Shown: one piece after another, positions 25,601 to 33,828 of the stretch
Numbering within the stretch: the first letter of the stretch is position 1
Layout: every line of letters begins with the position of its first letter
Assembly (NCBI RefSeq): GCF_947242115.1
Contig: NC_074725.1
Span: forward strand, 17,485,511-17,549,510
Length of the DNA: 64,000 bases
Direction: 5' to 3'
Source of the DNA: Biomphalaria glabrata
Taxonomy: Eukaryota > Mollusca > Gastropoda > Planorbidae
The notes under the pieces: generated by a model
What the model saw: only the letters and a program-made list of their open reading frames with translations
What the model was told of the DNA's origin: nothing
Databases searched by the model: none
Made by a program: the position numbers and the translations under genes

Positions 25601-26474
25601 ACCACTTCGGGGGCCGATTTTGATTTTGTGTTTCCACACAAACTGTCTTTTGTAACCTTGTTTGTTTTACTAATTGTGTCACCAGCATTCTTAATAATGA
25701 CTTTATGATCATTTTTAAACTGAAAAAAAAATCTATACATAAATAAATTGTAAATTCACTTAACGAACAAAAGGTATTTATGGCAAGTGATAAAAAGATT
25801 TCTTTCTTTCTAAGTAATGTTCCATGTTATCACATATTGAAAATGATTGAGAAAAAAAGGACATTAACAGTCCATTTTACACCTGTTTTACATCTATCCT
25901 TTTTTATTTATTTCTGATGAAATAATAAAAGGTGAAAAATGAAACAGTATAAAATAATAATATAAATTTGTATTTTAATAAATATTTTTTTAAATTTTAA
26001 AACGTAAAATAGAAATTGTCCGGTCTCATTATATAAGTAAATAATGTTTGTTTTCTTTTGCTCTCTCCATAAAAGTCATTTGTAAATAAAATTATTTTAA
26101 TTTGTTTACATAAATATTTCCATACTCTAGAAGGAAATAAAATGGTAAAGGATGGAACATTTGCAGAATAGAATTCATGTAAATGTGTGAAATTTTGTTG
26201 CTCTTTTCATTAAATATATTACCAAATATTTTTCCCCTTTGTCTCTTTAGGACTGATATGCTGCTTCCTTCATGTTCACCCTCATGGGGCCACGGTGGAC
26301 TATCTGTGGTCCTACCTGCGGCAGATTCTACCAGTCAGGACCAGAGAAGTTGAAGACCTGCTGGAAAAAATGCCCTCAATTTTTGATCAAGAGATCATCG
26401 GCGTCGGTGCAGCCATAGAAAGGAGGTGGATATTTACAGCTCTTAAAAGAGGAGCAGCTGTGTCAAGTCCATAA
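13698..26474 (+). CDS. ENOX: ENOX1/2 orthologue (RRM and coiled-coil protein), 12 coding exons
   Basis: Exons, all with GT/AG ends and continuous phase: 13698-13785, 14713-14879, 15265-15430, 16439-16645, 17378-17611, 18203-18415, 20889-20995, 21903-22026, 22823-22989, 23661-23783, 23901-23997, 26251-26474. Together they give 638 aa, close to human ENOX1 (643). An in-frame TGA at 13680 supports the start. Domains: Gly/Met/Pro-rich N-terminus (about 86-125), one RRM (about 155-230; RNP2 IFIGGI, RNP1 KKNFAHIRF), the family block LRPPSPP...HYS.HEA, the WLERGE.NRR...FYSMVQ block, WDHF.KAQRKNID, an acidic stretch then KKRK (425-428), coiled coils (about 440-500) and the C-terminal block with GVGA (615-618). 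Vertebrate ENOX proteins are described as cell-surface hydroquinone/NADH oxidases with disulfide-thiol exchange activity. Neither signal peptide nor membrane segment is visible, and an RRM with a basic cluster would equally suit an intracellular RNA-binding role. Introns hold SINEs and LINE tails. Confidence 0.95.
14472..14650 (+). repeat. tRNA-derived SINE, family D
   Basis: The head contains GTCATGTGGTATGCGCTCTG and a GGTTCAAACTCTG B box, followed by GGGAGGTTTGGGATAGGA and a tail with GTAAAACAAATTGC. It matches the copies at 28614-28698 and 29603-29860. It lies in ENOX intron 1. Confidence 0.7.
15690..16270 (+). repeat. Dispersed repeat family B copy in ENOX intron 3
   Basis: It shares with five other copies in the window GAAATTTTGCACA, ATTAACTATTGG, AACAAGGGAAAGAA, TGAATTAGTCCCC, ATGCATTTAAAAAGC and GTGATAGGATCATAGC. 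The central part (about 15985-16045) is a decayed tRNA-like module. All copies of this family in the window lie in the same orientation. Confidence 0.75.
16890..17155 (-). repeat. tRNA-derived SINE, family A, in ENOX intron 4
   Basis: On the minus strand it has the tRNA-like head GCTGAGCAGTAAAGCGCTTG, a B box region in CCCAGGTTCTAATCCTGG, and ends in GGTCTGAAAGGGGAAC. It ends about 220 bp before the exon at 17378. Confidence 0.85.
19640..20230 (-). repeat. Unclassified GC-richer insert in ENOX intron 6
   Basis: This block is markedly richer in GC than the surrounding intron. The 13-bp word CTCTCTTTTTATT occurs at 19856-19868 and again at 20216-20228, bracketing 347 bp. On the minus strand there is GGCTATAAAAACAGG, followed about 45 nt later by GATGAATAAAAAGAG, an arrangement of TATA-like and poly(A)-like signals seen in LTRs. 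No coding frame is evident. It could be an LTR-like piece or a SINE-like insertion; I cannot decide. Confidence 0.45.
22140..22285 (+). repeat. Dispersed repeat F fragment in ENOX intron 8
   Basis: GGTTCAGATGAGTAGTCCTA, TATCTGAGATGAACC and AGATCAGGCAG match the fragment at 46846-46960 in MPI intron 5. The origin is unknown. Confidence 0.6.
22617..22792 (+). repeat. SINE family A, 3' part only
   Basis: It matches the family from GGCACCTCTGAGTCC through GGGTACCTGACATTAG to CACAAGGTCTGAGAGGGGAA. The tRNA-like head is absent. It ends about 30 bp before the ENOX exon at 22823. Confidence 0.8.
23035..23370 (-). mobile_element. LINE (jockey-like) C-terminal fragment in ENOX intron 9
   Basis: Minus-strand translation gives CRCGEEEETVPHILFDCPRL and then ADLRLDRSGKQKILDLY, the Cys/His-bearing tail that follows the reverse transcriptase in jockey-type LINEs. 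Further upstream in the element (higher coordinates), AIIAQCRTGH-like residues are readable. It ends close to ACTCCATTTGAGTGAGG. The rest of the element is missing. Confidence 0.8.
24050..24480. repeat. Unclassified repeat-like stretch in ENOX intron 11
   Basis: The composition differs from the surrounding intron and word content such as GGTCTTTCCATCT suggests a decayed LINE on the minus strand. I could not read a continuous protein from it. Confidence 0.3.
24757..25735 (+). repeat. Composite dispersed repeat G, copy 1, split by a SINE
   Basis: It begins AGCGGCCCCCGAAAG, includes CGTTTAGATCTCGTAAACTA, ACCATTCAAAGTTCTGATGC and AGTTAGGCCAGGTTCACATC, and ends near CAAACTGTCTTTTGTAACC. Its right part is an antisense LINE 3' tail (read on the minus strand). 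A second copy lies in reverse orientation at 52920-53698. The SINE at 25151-25421 is inserted into this copy. Confidence 0.75.
25151..25421 (+). repeat. Complete tRNA-derived SINE, family A, with target duplication
   Basis: The 271-bp element starts GGGAGGCGTGGTGGCTGAGC (A box TGGCTGAGCGG), has the B box GGTTTCGAATCC and ends in GGTCTGAAAGGGGAAC. The 11-bp repeat AGTTAGGCCAG flanks it at 25140-25150 and 25422-25432. The second copy of the host repeat near 53150 runs through this point without the SINE. This is the reference copy of the family in the window. Confidence 0.93.
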
Positions 26475-26700
26475 GCAGAGTTTAGATCAAGATATAGAAT
26501 CTATTGTATTTTGTGTAAATAGTGGACAGATCTTATTTATTAATGCGTTAGACATGCATGTGTGATTGATTTTTGTTATGAAAGTTGTGTATTTATTTTT
26601 TTCTCTCACAAGTTTGCAAGACTTTTTTTTTCCTTTTGATGCTTTCTTTATTAGGCTTAGGAATAATTATATGGTGACTTTGTACAGATAGAATAAAAAT
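26475..26700 (+). terminator. ENOX 3' UTR with AATAAA signal
   Basis: After the TAA at 26472-26474 the first AATAAA lies at about 26692, 218 bp downstream. Later A-rich signals exist, so longer 3' UTRs are possible. Confidence 0.5.
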
Positions 26701-28610
26701 TAATTAATTCCTATGGGCTAGTCACTTGCACTATTTAACTGGTAAACCTCCCCAAAAGTTTTACATGAAGTGTTTTTCACCTATCTGGAATGAATTTCAG
26801 TAGAGCCTACTATTAATTTTTTCAGTTTAATGGATAAAAACAAACACTATACAAACATTACCAAGTATTTAACAGTATGGATTTTTTAACACAGTTTGAG
26901 TTATGCTTATCATGATCCCCTGCTAATTTGGATAACTTGAGCTACTTGATGAAATAGGCCAGTTTGCTAAAATATGCTAGATATATAACTTTGAATATAA
27001 CTGAATTACCTGTATGAAAAGTTGTTACTTTAAGTTCAATATATTCAATATAACAAGACTTTGCATGGTTCTAATGTACATTGTTGTGTTGACTGACTAG
27101 ATGGATGAGTCAAATGAGATTGCAGTATTTTGTTTTCAAATGTGCATCAATAGTTGCAAGTGTCTCAGAGACCATGCAACATTGTATCTTAATGAAGAAC
27201 ATACTGACCAAAACTATTCATCAAAGTGTTGATAGCTGTACTATTCAGCTTCAAAATGTTGAAAATTTAGCAAAACATAAATAACTTTGTTACAGTATCC
27301 TGATGTCTATAAAATATGTTTGTAATTGTTTTTGTTTTTTTTAATTTTTTTTTTTAATTTAATGTAAGTTTTGAATTCTCTTTAAAAGAAAAAAAAAATT
27401 CCTCTCTCTAGTTTGCTATTAATATATTCTTTTTTTAATTTTGTAATTATTCAAACAAAATGCCCATGCTCTTAAAAATTATATTAAAATGAATATAAAT
27501 GTTTGTTTTTCAATGTCCATTTATAATTCTCCTTTTTTTTTTCTTTTAAAAGATCTTCTGCCATAATTCAGTTTCTCATGAAAAAAATCATGTTTTTCTC
27601 CATATTCATTAAGTTTTTCATGCTTTCATGCTTTTTTTTTTTTTTTGTTAAGTAGATATTATGGAATAATATTAATATTTAGTATGTTGCTTTAATGTTT
27701 AAAATCATTCTAATTATTGTTTGTGATCCAGTGTCACTTAAATATGAAATATCTTTGTTTGAAATTAAATAAGTGAAGTGTATTTTATTTAGATTGAAAC
27801 AGCAGAACATTGATGATATCAATGTCATCAAATCTAAATTATTAATCCTCAAATTAATTACAAGATTTTTTTATTTTGGACATAGTGAATAAGTGAATTA
27901 CACTCATATAATACTACTGTGAAAATTTTGTCATTCATTTCTTAATTCTACCAATGGTCAAACTTTTATGCTTGCATTGTCACAGTGTCAACTATTTATC
28001 TAGTGATGAAGCCTATCTTACCTTTGACTATGGTAAGTCTTTTTGAAGTAGATAAAAATACATTTTCAATGTACAAATTTCATTGCCAAATCAAAAAACT
28101 TGTTGTTTTTTTTTTGTGAAAACAATTGTATTTACATACACCCTCATGTTCCTTACTAGTTTCAAAACATGAAACTATTTTTCGATTTGAAAAAAAAAAA
28201 GGACTTACTCTAAATCACAAAACATCTTTTTTTTTCAAGGCTGAGCATGATTTCAGTCCCAAAAGCTTTTGTTGTGATGATGTTCTAAATGAATTCATTC
28301 TTAGTTGGTCTTGCATTATTTCTTTTTTGTTTTCAGACATCTTCATAAAATGGTTTCAATATTGATAACAAGAAATTTTGTCCCTTAGTTGAATAACTTT
28401 CCACTAATTTCAAATGTCAAACATAAATTTTGATGAACTTTTCAAACAGTTGGTCAAGGGGTGTTAAAGTGATGACCAATGACATTGCGTATTTTGCTTG
28501 TTCAGTGTTTTGTTAAAATGAAAAATAAACGTTAAAACCATTTTTTTTTTGTTGGATAAATTTATGTTTTGGAAGTTACTTCAGTAGAATATTAGTCCTA
28601 GCCCAATTCA
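26701..28610. other. AT-rich intergenic stretch with one exon-like island
   Basis: No gene is proven. At 27986-28032 a 47-bp island lies between a good acceptor (TTGTCACAG) and a good donor (GTAAGTC), and one frame reads VNYLSSDEAYLTFDY. It could be a chance match or an isolated exon. The rest is T- and A-rich. Confidence 0.35.
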
Positions 28611-28613
28611 TCT

Positions 28614-28698
28614 ACAGGTGATGGCAGCAAGCAGGGTTTGAACACAAGACCATTGTGATGACAGTCCAAGGGCATACCACAAGGCAAGGCAGCCATCC
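28614..28698 (-). repeat. tRNA-derived SINE head, family D
   Basis: On the minus strand CCTTGTGGTATGCCCTTGG, GACTGTCATC and GTGTTCAAACCCTGC match the head of the family D SINE at 29603. Only the tRNA-like part is present. Confidence 0.7.
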
Positions 28699-28839
28699 AA
28701 ATTTTGTTATAATTAAATAAAAGAACATAGCTAATTGTGAGGCACTTGGCTAATGATCTCTGGTTCTAATCGTGAAGACAGACTACTCGACCAGGCAGCA
28801 TAGTTTTCAGCTTTGGCGTTGTTCAGTTATTGTGTTGTT

Positions 28840-29410
28840 TTTTTACATTATATCAACTCTGGTAAAATGTTTGTACATGTTATTTCTCCCACACTCAATC
28901 TCAGATCAAGTTGAAATGAATTAAAGAACTTGTACTTAACAGATGTGGTGGCATAAGCTGAATTAGTCCCCTTTTTACTTTGTATAGAGAAGTATGTCGT
29001 GGCTCAACGAATTGAAACTTAAAATAGATAACTATAATAAAACTTTCTATTTTCATAAGCACTCCGCTAGCATGATTGTTAGGGTGTTGAACTGAGGAGG
29101 CTTAAGCCCTCGAGTTTGAATTTAAAAGGTACAATTATTTATTTATTTATAAAAATGCATTTAAAAAGCGATCATGGTAACCTTCACCCAGATACCCCTT
29201 TCTCTCTCCCCCTCCCTACTTTTTCCCAACTGATCCAGACAAATGATAAGATCATAGTGCTTTGAGAAAACTAAAAGCATAAAATTGCGCGAAACAAAAA
29301 AAATGGTAAAAATGTTTCTAATCGCAGATTTATTATTGTTAGTCTAGATCTATTACAAATTTAATTACATTGATTGATCCAAACTATTTGATACAGTTAC
29401 ACTTAATGTA
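28840..29410 (+). repeat. Dispersed repeat family B copy
   Basis: It carries the family words TATCAACTCTGGTAAAATG, TTATTTCTCCCACAC, TGAATTAGTCCCC, ATGCATTTAAAAAGCGATC and a single GATAAGATCATAGTGCTTTG. A tRNA-like module lies at about 29065-29135 (CTAGCATGATTGTTAGGG and GAGTTTGAATTT). Confidence 0.8.
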
Positions 29411-29413
29411 AGT

Positions 29414-29416
<3 letters not shown>

Positions 29417-29455
<39 letters not shown>

Positions 29456-29498
29456 CCAAACTCTTGAGCCATGAAGAGAATTATATATATATATATAG
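29417..29498. repeat. (AT)n microsatellites
   Basis: Two AT runs, at about 29417-29451 and 29483-29498, separated by TATCCAAACTCTTGAGCC. Confidence 0.85.
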
Positions 29499-29602
29499 TT
29501 TGGACGAGAAGAAGAAGTAAAGGAAAGATCACTCTTTTACCACCCCCCCACGAAAAAACAATGGGGGTGGGGGGGAGAATAAGTCGTATTCACCCGTCAC
29601 TA

Positions 29603-29860
29603 TGGATGGCTCCCTGGTCGTGCGGTTTGCACGCTGGACTGTCATTTGGATTTATCGATAATCCCGGGTTCAAACCCTGCCCGCTCCCACCCCCTTCGTC
29701 CTGCGGGAGGTTTGGACTAGGAAGTAAACTATCTTCAACTCTGAAGGAACATCCGAAACATGTAAAACATTTTACAAACAAACAAGTAAACTATCTTCAA
29801 CTCTGAAGGAACATCCGAAATATGTAAAATATTTTACAAACAAACATTTTACAAACACTA
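29603..29860 (+). repeat. tRNA-derived SINE, family D, with duplicated tail
   Basis: The head GGCTCCCTGGTCGTGCGG leads to GACTGTCATTTGG and the B box GGGTTCAAACCCTG. The body has GGGAGGTTTGGACTAGGAAG. The tail AGTAAACTATCTTCAACTCT through ATTTTACAAACAAAC occurs twice in tandem, about 60 bp each, and a shorter third ATTTTACAAAC follows. Confidence 0.8.
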
Positions 29861-29865
29861 AATAG

Positions 29866-30543
29866 CAGGGCCGGACTTAACCATTGTGGGGCCCTATGCG
29901 AAACAATTTCGCGGGGCCAAGTTTGGGTAGGGAAGCGGATAATTAGTGAAATTTAAGAGTTTGTGTTAGAAAATAAATTCGTCAATGCATTTTATTCATT
30001 CTTTACTACGTACAGAATTACCTTACGAGCCTTGCGTGTAGCGAAGTCATACAGTAGGCTATATCATAATAATTCTGTTTCCTACATAGATCACGCTCAA
30101 TAGCAAGAATTACCAAATGTTTCAAGCTATCTTTGCGAATTGTTGACCTCAAGTAATTCTTCATTAGTTTGAGGTCCGAGAAGCTTCTTTCACCAGATTC
30201 CACAATTACGTGATAATGCCGTTTTTTTAATCGCGCGTAGGATTGGCGTTTTCAATATTGAATGACACCCCAAAATGACACTTTTTGTCTATATATTTCA
30301 GGAGCTTTGTATGAGTTTTTAAAAGATTTTAATAATTTCCAGAGATTTTTAGGACTTTTTCGTACATTTTGTAATTTTAGGAGATTTCCAGGAGCTCCTG
30401 GCAAATCAGTAGGCCGCGGGAAATCTGTAAAGTTATACAATTGTTTAATTTAATAATTTATACACCTAAAATTAGCGCGGGTCCTATGAAAGTGCGGGGC
30501 ACACTGCGGACGCATAGGTTGCAATGACCTAACGCCGGCCCTG
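29866..30543 (-). mobile_element. Internally deleted hAT transposon with transposase C-terminal piece
   Basis: The element starts CAGGGCCGGACTTAA and ends AACGCCGGCCCTG, giving inverted ends. The flanking 8-mers CTAAATAG (29858-29865) and CATAATAG (30544-30551) agree at 6 of 8 positions and look like an aged target duplication. On the minus strand, 30018-30203 encodes ERSFSDLKLMKNYLRST and then LKHLVILAIERD, the hAT C-terminal dimerisation region of the ZMYM1-like transposase group. The remainder of the transposase is missing. It directly abuts the family D SINE on its left. Confidence 0.85.
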
Positions 30544-30784
30544 CATAATAGCGGCGTAAGCAACGCCGCCGGTCGACTAGTTATATATTTTTCTTGTTTA
30601 TCACTGTCTTTTAAGCCAAAGTATTTTTAAAACTTTAGATCCAGGATTTAAAATTTTGAGGAGAGAGAAAGACTACCTGACATGAATGTGCATATTTTTT
30701 TAATGGCCGGACTGGCTATTTAAACCCCTGCAATTTCACTCCGGTCATTTCATCTTAATCCTCTGGTCATTTACATCTGGATAT

Positions 30785-30870
30785 TCCGAAACTGGCAGCG
30801 AAGTTGATAGAGTGTCGCGCTAATGAGGCAGTTGTTGGTTTGATGATAATTCGATACCCATACTGGCTTT
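30785..30870 (+). repeat. tRNA-like SINE head, family E
   Basis: AAGTTGATAGAGTGTCGCGC and TTCGATACCCATACTGGC resemble the segment at 60500-60572. It looks like a degenerate tRNA-derived head; a working tRNA is unlikely because the arms pair poorly. Confidence 0.5.
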
Positions 30871-31654
30871 TTTAACCGACGATCCGATCAAATCCAGATA
30901 GTAGGCCTATCCTATCAGATACTACTGAATCAGGATCAGCTCCAATCATATCCTATTGGATCCGATTCAATCGAATAAGTTATCATCTGGACATATATGG
31001 GGTCCCATATATCAAATAGATTAGGTCCTTTTCAAGTCTAAATACGGCACAGTATGGCGAGTAAGAGTTTCATAATTTTCATTGCGCCTGAGCCATTGTG
31101 ACCTGCCCTACATGAACCCTTGGAAGGGATGTAGATACTTGCGAGGCCAAGGCAATAATGGTTTTCCAATCTGAGCCTTCTGGCATTGTTTCAACAAAAG
31201 CAGCCACTTGCGCATTATGTTCACTGTGCTAAACTGTACACAAACATTTGTCATATGGGAGGGGGAGGGGCCCATCAACATATTCCTGAACCCGGGCCTA
31301 CGGGTATCTTGCTACGCCACTGGGGAGAGGGTATTGCATGTGTGTGTGTGTAATACTGTAATATTAAGGCTACAGGAGCGGATGGATACGGGTAGTTGGA
31401 GGTTTGTGTCTATATACCAAAGGGAATAAGTAAAAAGTATGCATGAACCGATGAATAACATTTGATATTAAATTTTTTTTATTGATGCGAAGAAAAAGTA
31501 GTTTTAAGAGCCCGAGGTCAACCACGCAAATAAAACATTGTCCAACCCTAATCTTCAGCCATTACCTTTGATTGATTCTGACAATTATCATTGAGGACAA
31601 AACAAGCATGACGTCTTTGTCAATGTATCTGTTTATAACGTGAAGTTTAAGATA

Positions 31655-31848
31655 GTGGCGTAGCTATGGTCGTGGGATGAGGGGAGGGGGGACAGAATTT
31701 GAAAATCCCCAGGCCCCCACTTGAGAAGGGCCTCCAAATTAGTGCTTTTTTACATTAAAAATTAAATATTACGCAAAATGCAGGGGCCCTCGGAGATGTC
31801 AAGCCCCCGGGTCCCCATATGATGGAAAATTCCTAGTTACGCCCCTAG
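31655..31848. mobile_element. MITE with GGCGTAGCTATGG-type inverted ends
   Basis: The left end AGTGGCGTAGCTATGG and the right end CCTAGTTACGCCCCT are imperfect inverted repeats around about 160 bp containing a G run and GGCCCCC segments. Related ends are seen at about 9795 and 31300. No coding capacity is present and no clean target duplication was recognised. Confidence 0.6.
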
Positions 31849-32232
31849 TTAATAAGCACATTAAGTAAACACTTTGATCAAATTGAAAGCGCAGATAGGC
31901 GTTATTAAGATGAGCTTTAAATCGGCAAAATAATTCATAGAATTTTAAATATTTTTTTTACACTGGTGCTTACACTCAAATCTTTCGACCTATTAATCCA
32001 ACACTGCCCTCCACACATTTAGATTAAGGTAAGCCCTGGCGTTATGTAACCAACCCAAACATCAAGTTTCAATTGACTACTTGAAGAATGATTTATAGTG
32101 TCTATTTGGCTGATGATGGTGGATTAATGATGTAGGTTGACATTGAACGACCTTCAATTTCTAGTCCGTATCCAGTAAATATAAAAGAAGGGGGAAACGG
32201 CCTATGAAGTTCCATTCCAGGGAGCTATTATA

Positions 32233-32315
32233 GAGAGAGAGAGAGGGAGGGAGAGGGAGGGAGAGGGAGGGAGGGAGAGATAGAGAGAGAGAGGGAGAGA
32301 GAGATGAGAGAGAGA
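32233..32315. repeat. (GAGAGG)n purine tract
   Basis: About 80 bp of GAGA and GGGA repeats. A predicted reverse-strand frame across it is an artefact of the repeat. Confidence 0.85.
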
Positions 32316-32397
32316 AAGGTCTGACGTCACGATATGACACGACCTGCGACGTGGCTATGGGTCTAAACTGCCCACAGGTTGCGAGGCCTTCTATAAC

Positions 32398-32600
32398 CAG
32401 TGCTTTTTTTTGTGACGGTACGCACCGGGTGCGTCGTACCGGCAGCTTTTTCAATGTGGGGAAAAAATATTACTTTTCTTGTATTTTAACGTTAATTATT
32501 AATTTATTAGTAGTTCAAAGTTAGGCAATCCATCATTGAGTGCCGGCACCTTTTTTTTTTTCTTTTTTTTACAAAAAAAAAAACAAAAAAAAAAACACTG
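32398..32600. mobile_element. Short hAT-type MITE with target duplication
   Basis: It begins CAGTGCTTTTTTTTGTGACG and ends AAAAAAACACTG, giving CAGTG ends with T-rich inner arms. The 8-mers TCTATAAC (32390-32397) and ACTATAAC (32601-32608) flank it, matching at 7 of 8. The host repeat at 10470-10610 shows the same site unfilled. Inside are GGTACGCACCGGGTGCGTCG and GAGTGCCGGCACC. Confidence 0.85.
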
Positions 32601-33039
32601 ACTATAACGATTGGTCATCCTCCAAGTGAGTATTGTTTTTCTAGTCTACGCAGTGCCTCCTTTTTTACCTCCCCCCCCCCCCTGCGACGTAAGTCAAGAG
32701 ACACTGAGACAGATAACACCTTTAATACGATATGACACTAAAAAAATTATTGTAGGCCGTCTCGAAACAATGAACTATGTATTAACCAGATGGTCACTGT
32801 TACAACAATGAAAGTTAAATGGTTAGTCTGGAAGACAATTACAAAGGTCTTGCCCTGAGCACTCGTGACTCACTTGTCCAAACTTTGAAAAAAAAATGAG
32901 GTCAAATACAAAACTATATCAGGCGGCTGGTCATTATAAATGCTGACCATGCAGAAAGCTAGCAGCTCTCGCTTAAAAAAAAAAAAGGATGGTTAAAGCA
33001 AAAAAGAGGGTATGAAAAAAAAAGGGGGGGGGGGAAATG

Positions 33040-33828
33040 TTTTAAACATTTCATTTGAATGAATACCGGTACTATGTGTGTACAAAGATGGGACTTTAAA
33101 ATGTTTGGTTAGGTTTATTACAAATCAAAACACAAATTCTTTATGACAAATAGATATAGTTACTGTGAAAAGGAGGAAAAAATACAAACCTGCCACGCTG
33201 TCCGTACTTACATATAATCTTCTACATGTGTTATTAATATTATTTTACTGTAGGCTTTATTTTTATTAAATATAGATCTAGGCATTAAAAAAGGTCAATG
33301 ACAGTTTGTTTTTCATTTTTCTCTAATTCTAAATTTAGAAAGACATTTTTATTGTACCTTATAAACAATTTAAGGAAAAAAATATACGACCGTTATAAAA
33401 TGTCTTTTTTTAAAAAAAAAAAATAGGCCCTAAAGAATCTAGACCTCTCTCTATAACATTAACAACACAAATATTTTGATGCAGTAATTATTTTAAAGTC
33501 AAGTAAATTGTTTATGGCGGTGTTTAGGGTGGGAACGGGAGTCTTTTCAAATTGAATTATAGATGTTATTTTATGTATAGAGATCTAGAATCTAGATCCT
33601 GATGTATACAAATACATTTGTTAAACGTACCTACTAGATATACGTAGATACATATAGAATAGATCTAGATCCAGATTCTATAGATTGTAGATCTGCAATT
33701 TTTACGTTTCAGTGTGCGAAAGCTAAAATAGCAAACATAGATTTAGATCTAGAAAAATCCGACCACTGAAGTCGTAACGCTTACAATTGTTTTCGTGTTT
33801 CTTCTAAATAAAAAAAAAAAAAAAAAGA
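33040..33828 (+). promoter_or_regulatory. MPI upstream region
   Basis: No TATA box was assigned. The segment holds AGATCT words (33580-33750) and ends in a run of A just before the start codon at 33829. The transcription start is probably within the last 150 bp. Confidence 0.3.

Noticed and set aside
32161-32454. A 97-codon minus-strand frame rich in Ser/Leu/Pro
   Set aside because: It is produced by the GAGAGG purine tract.
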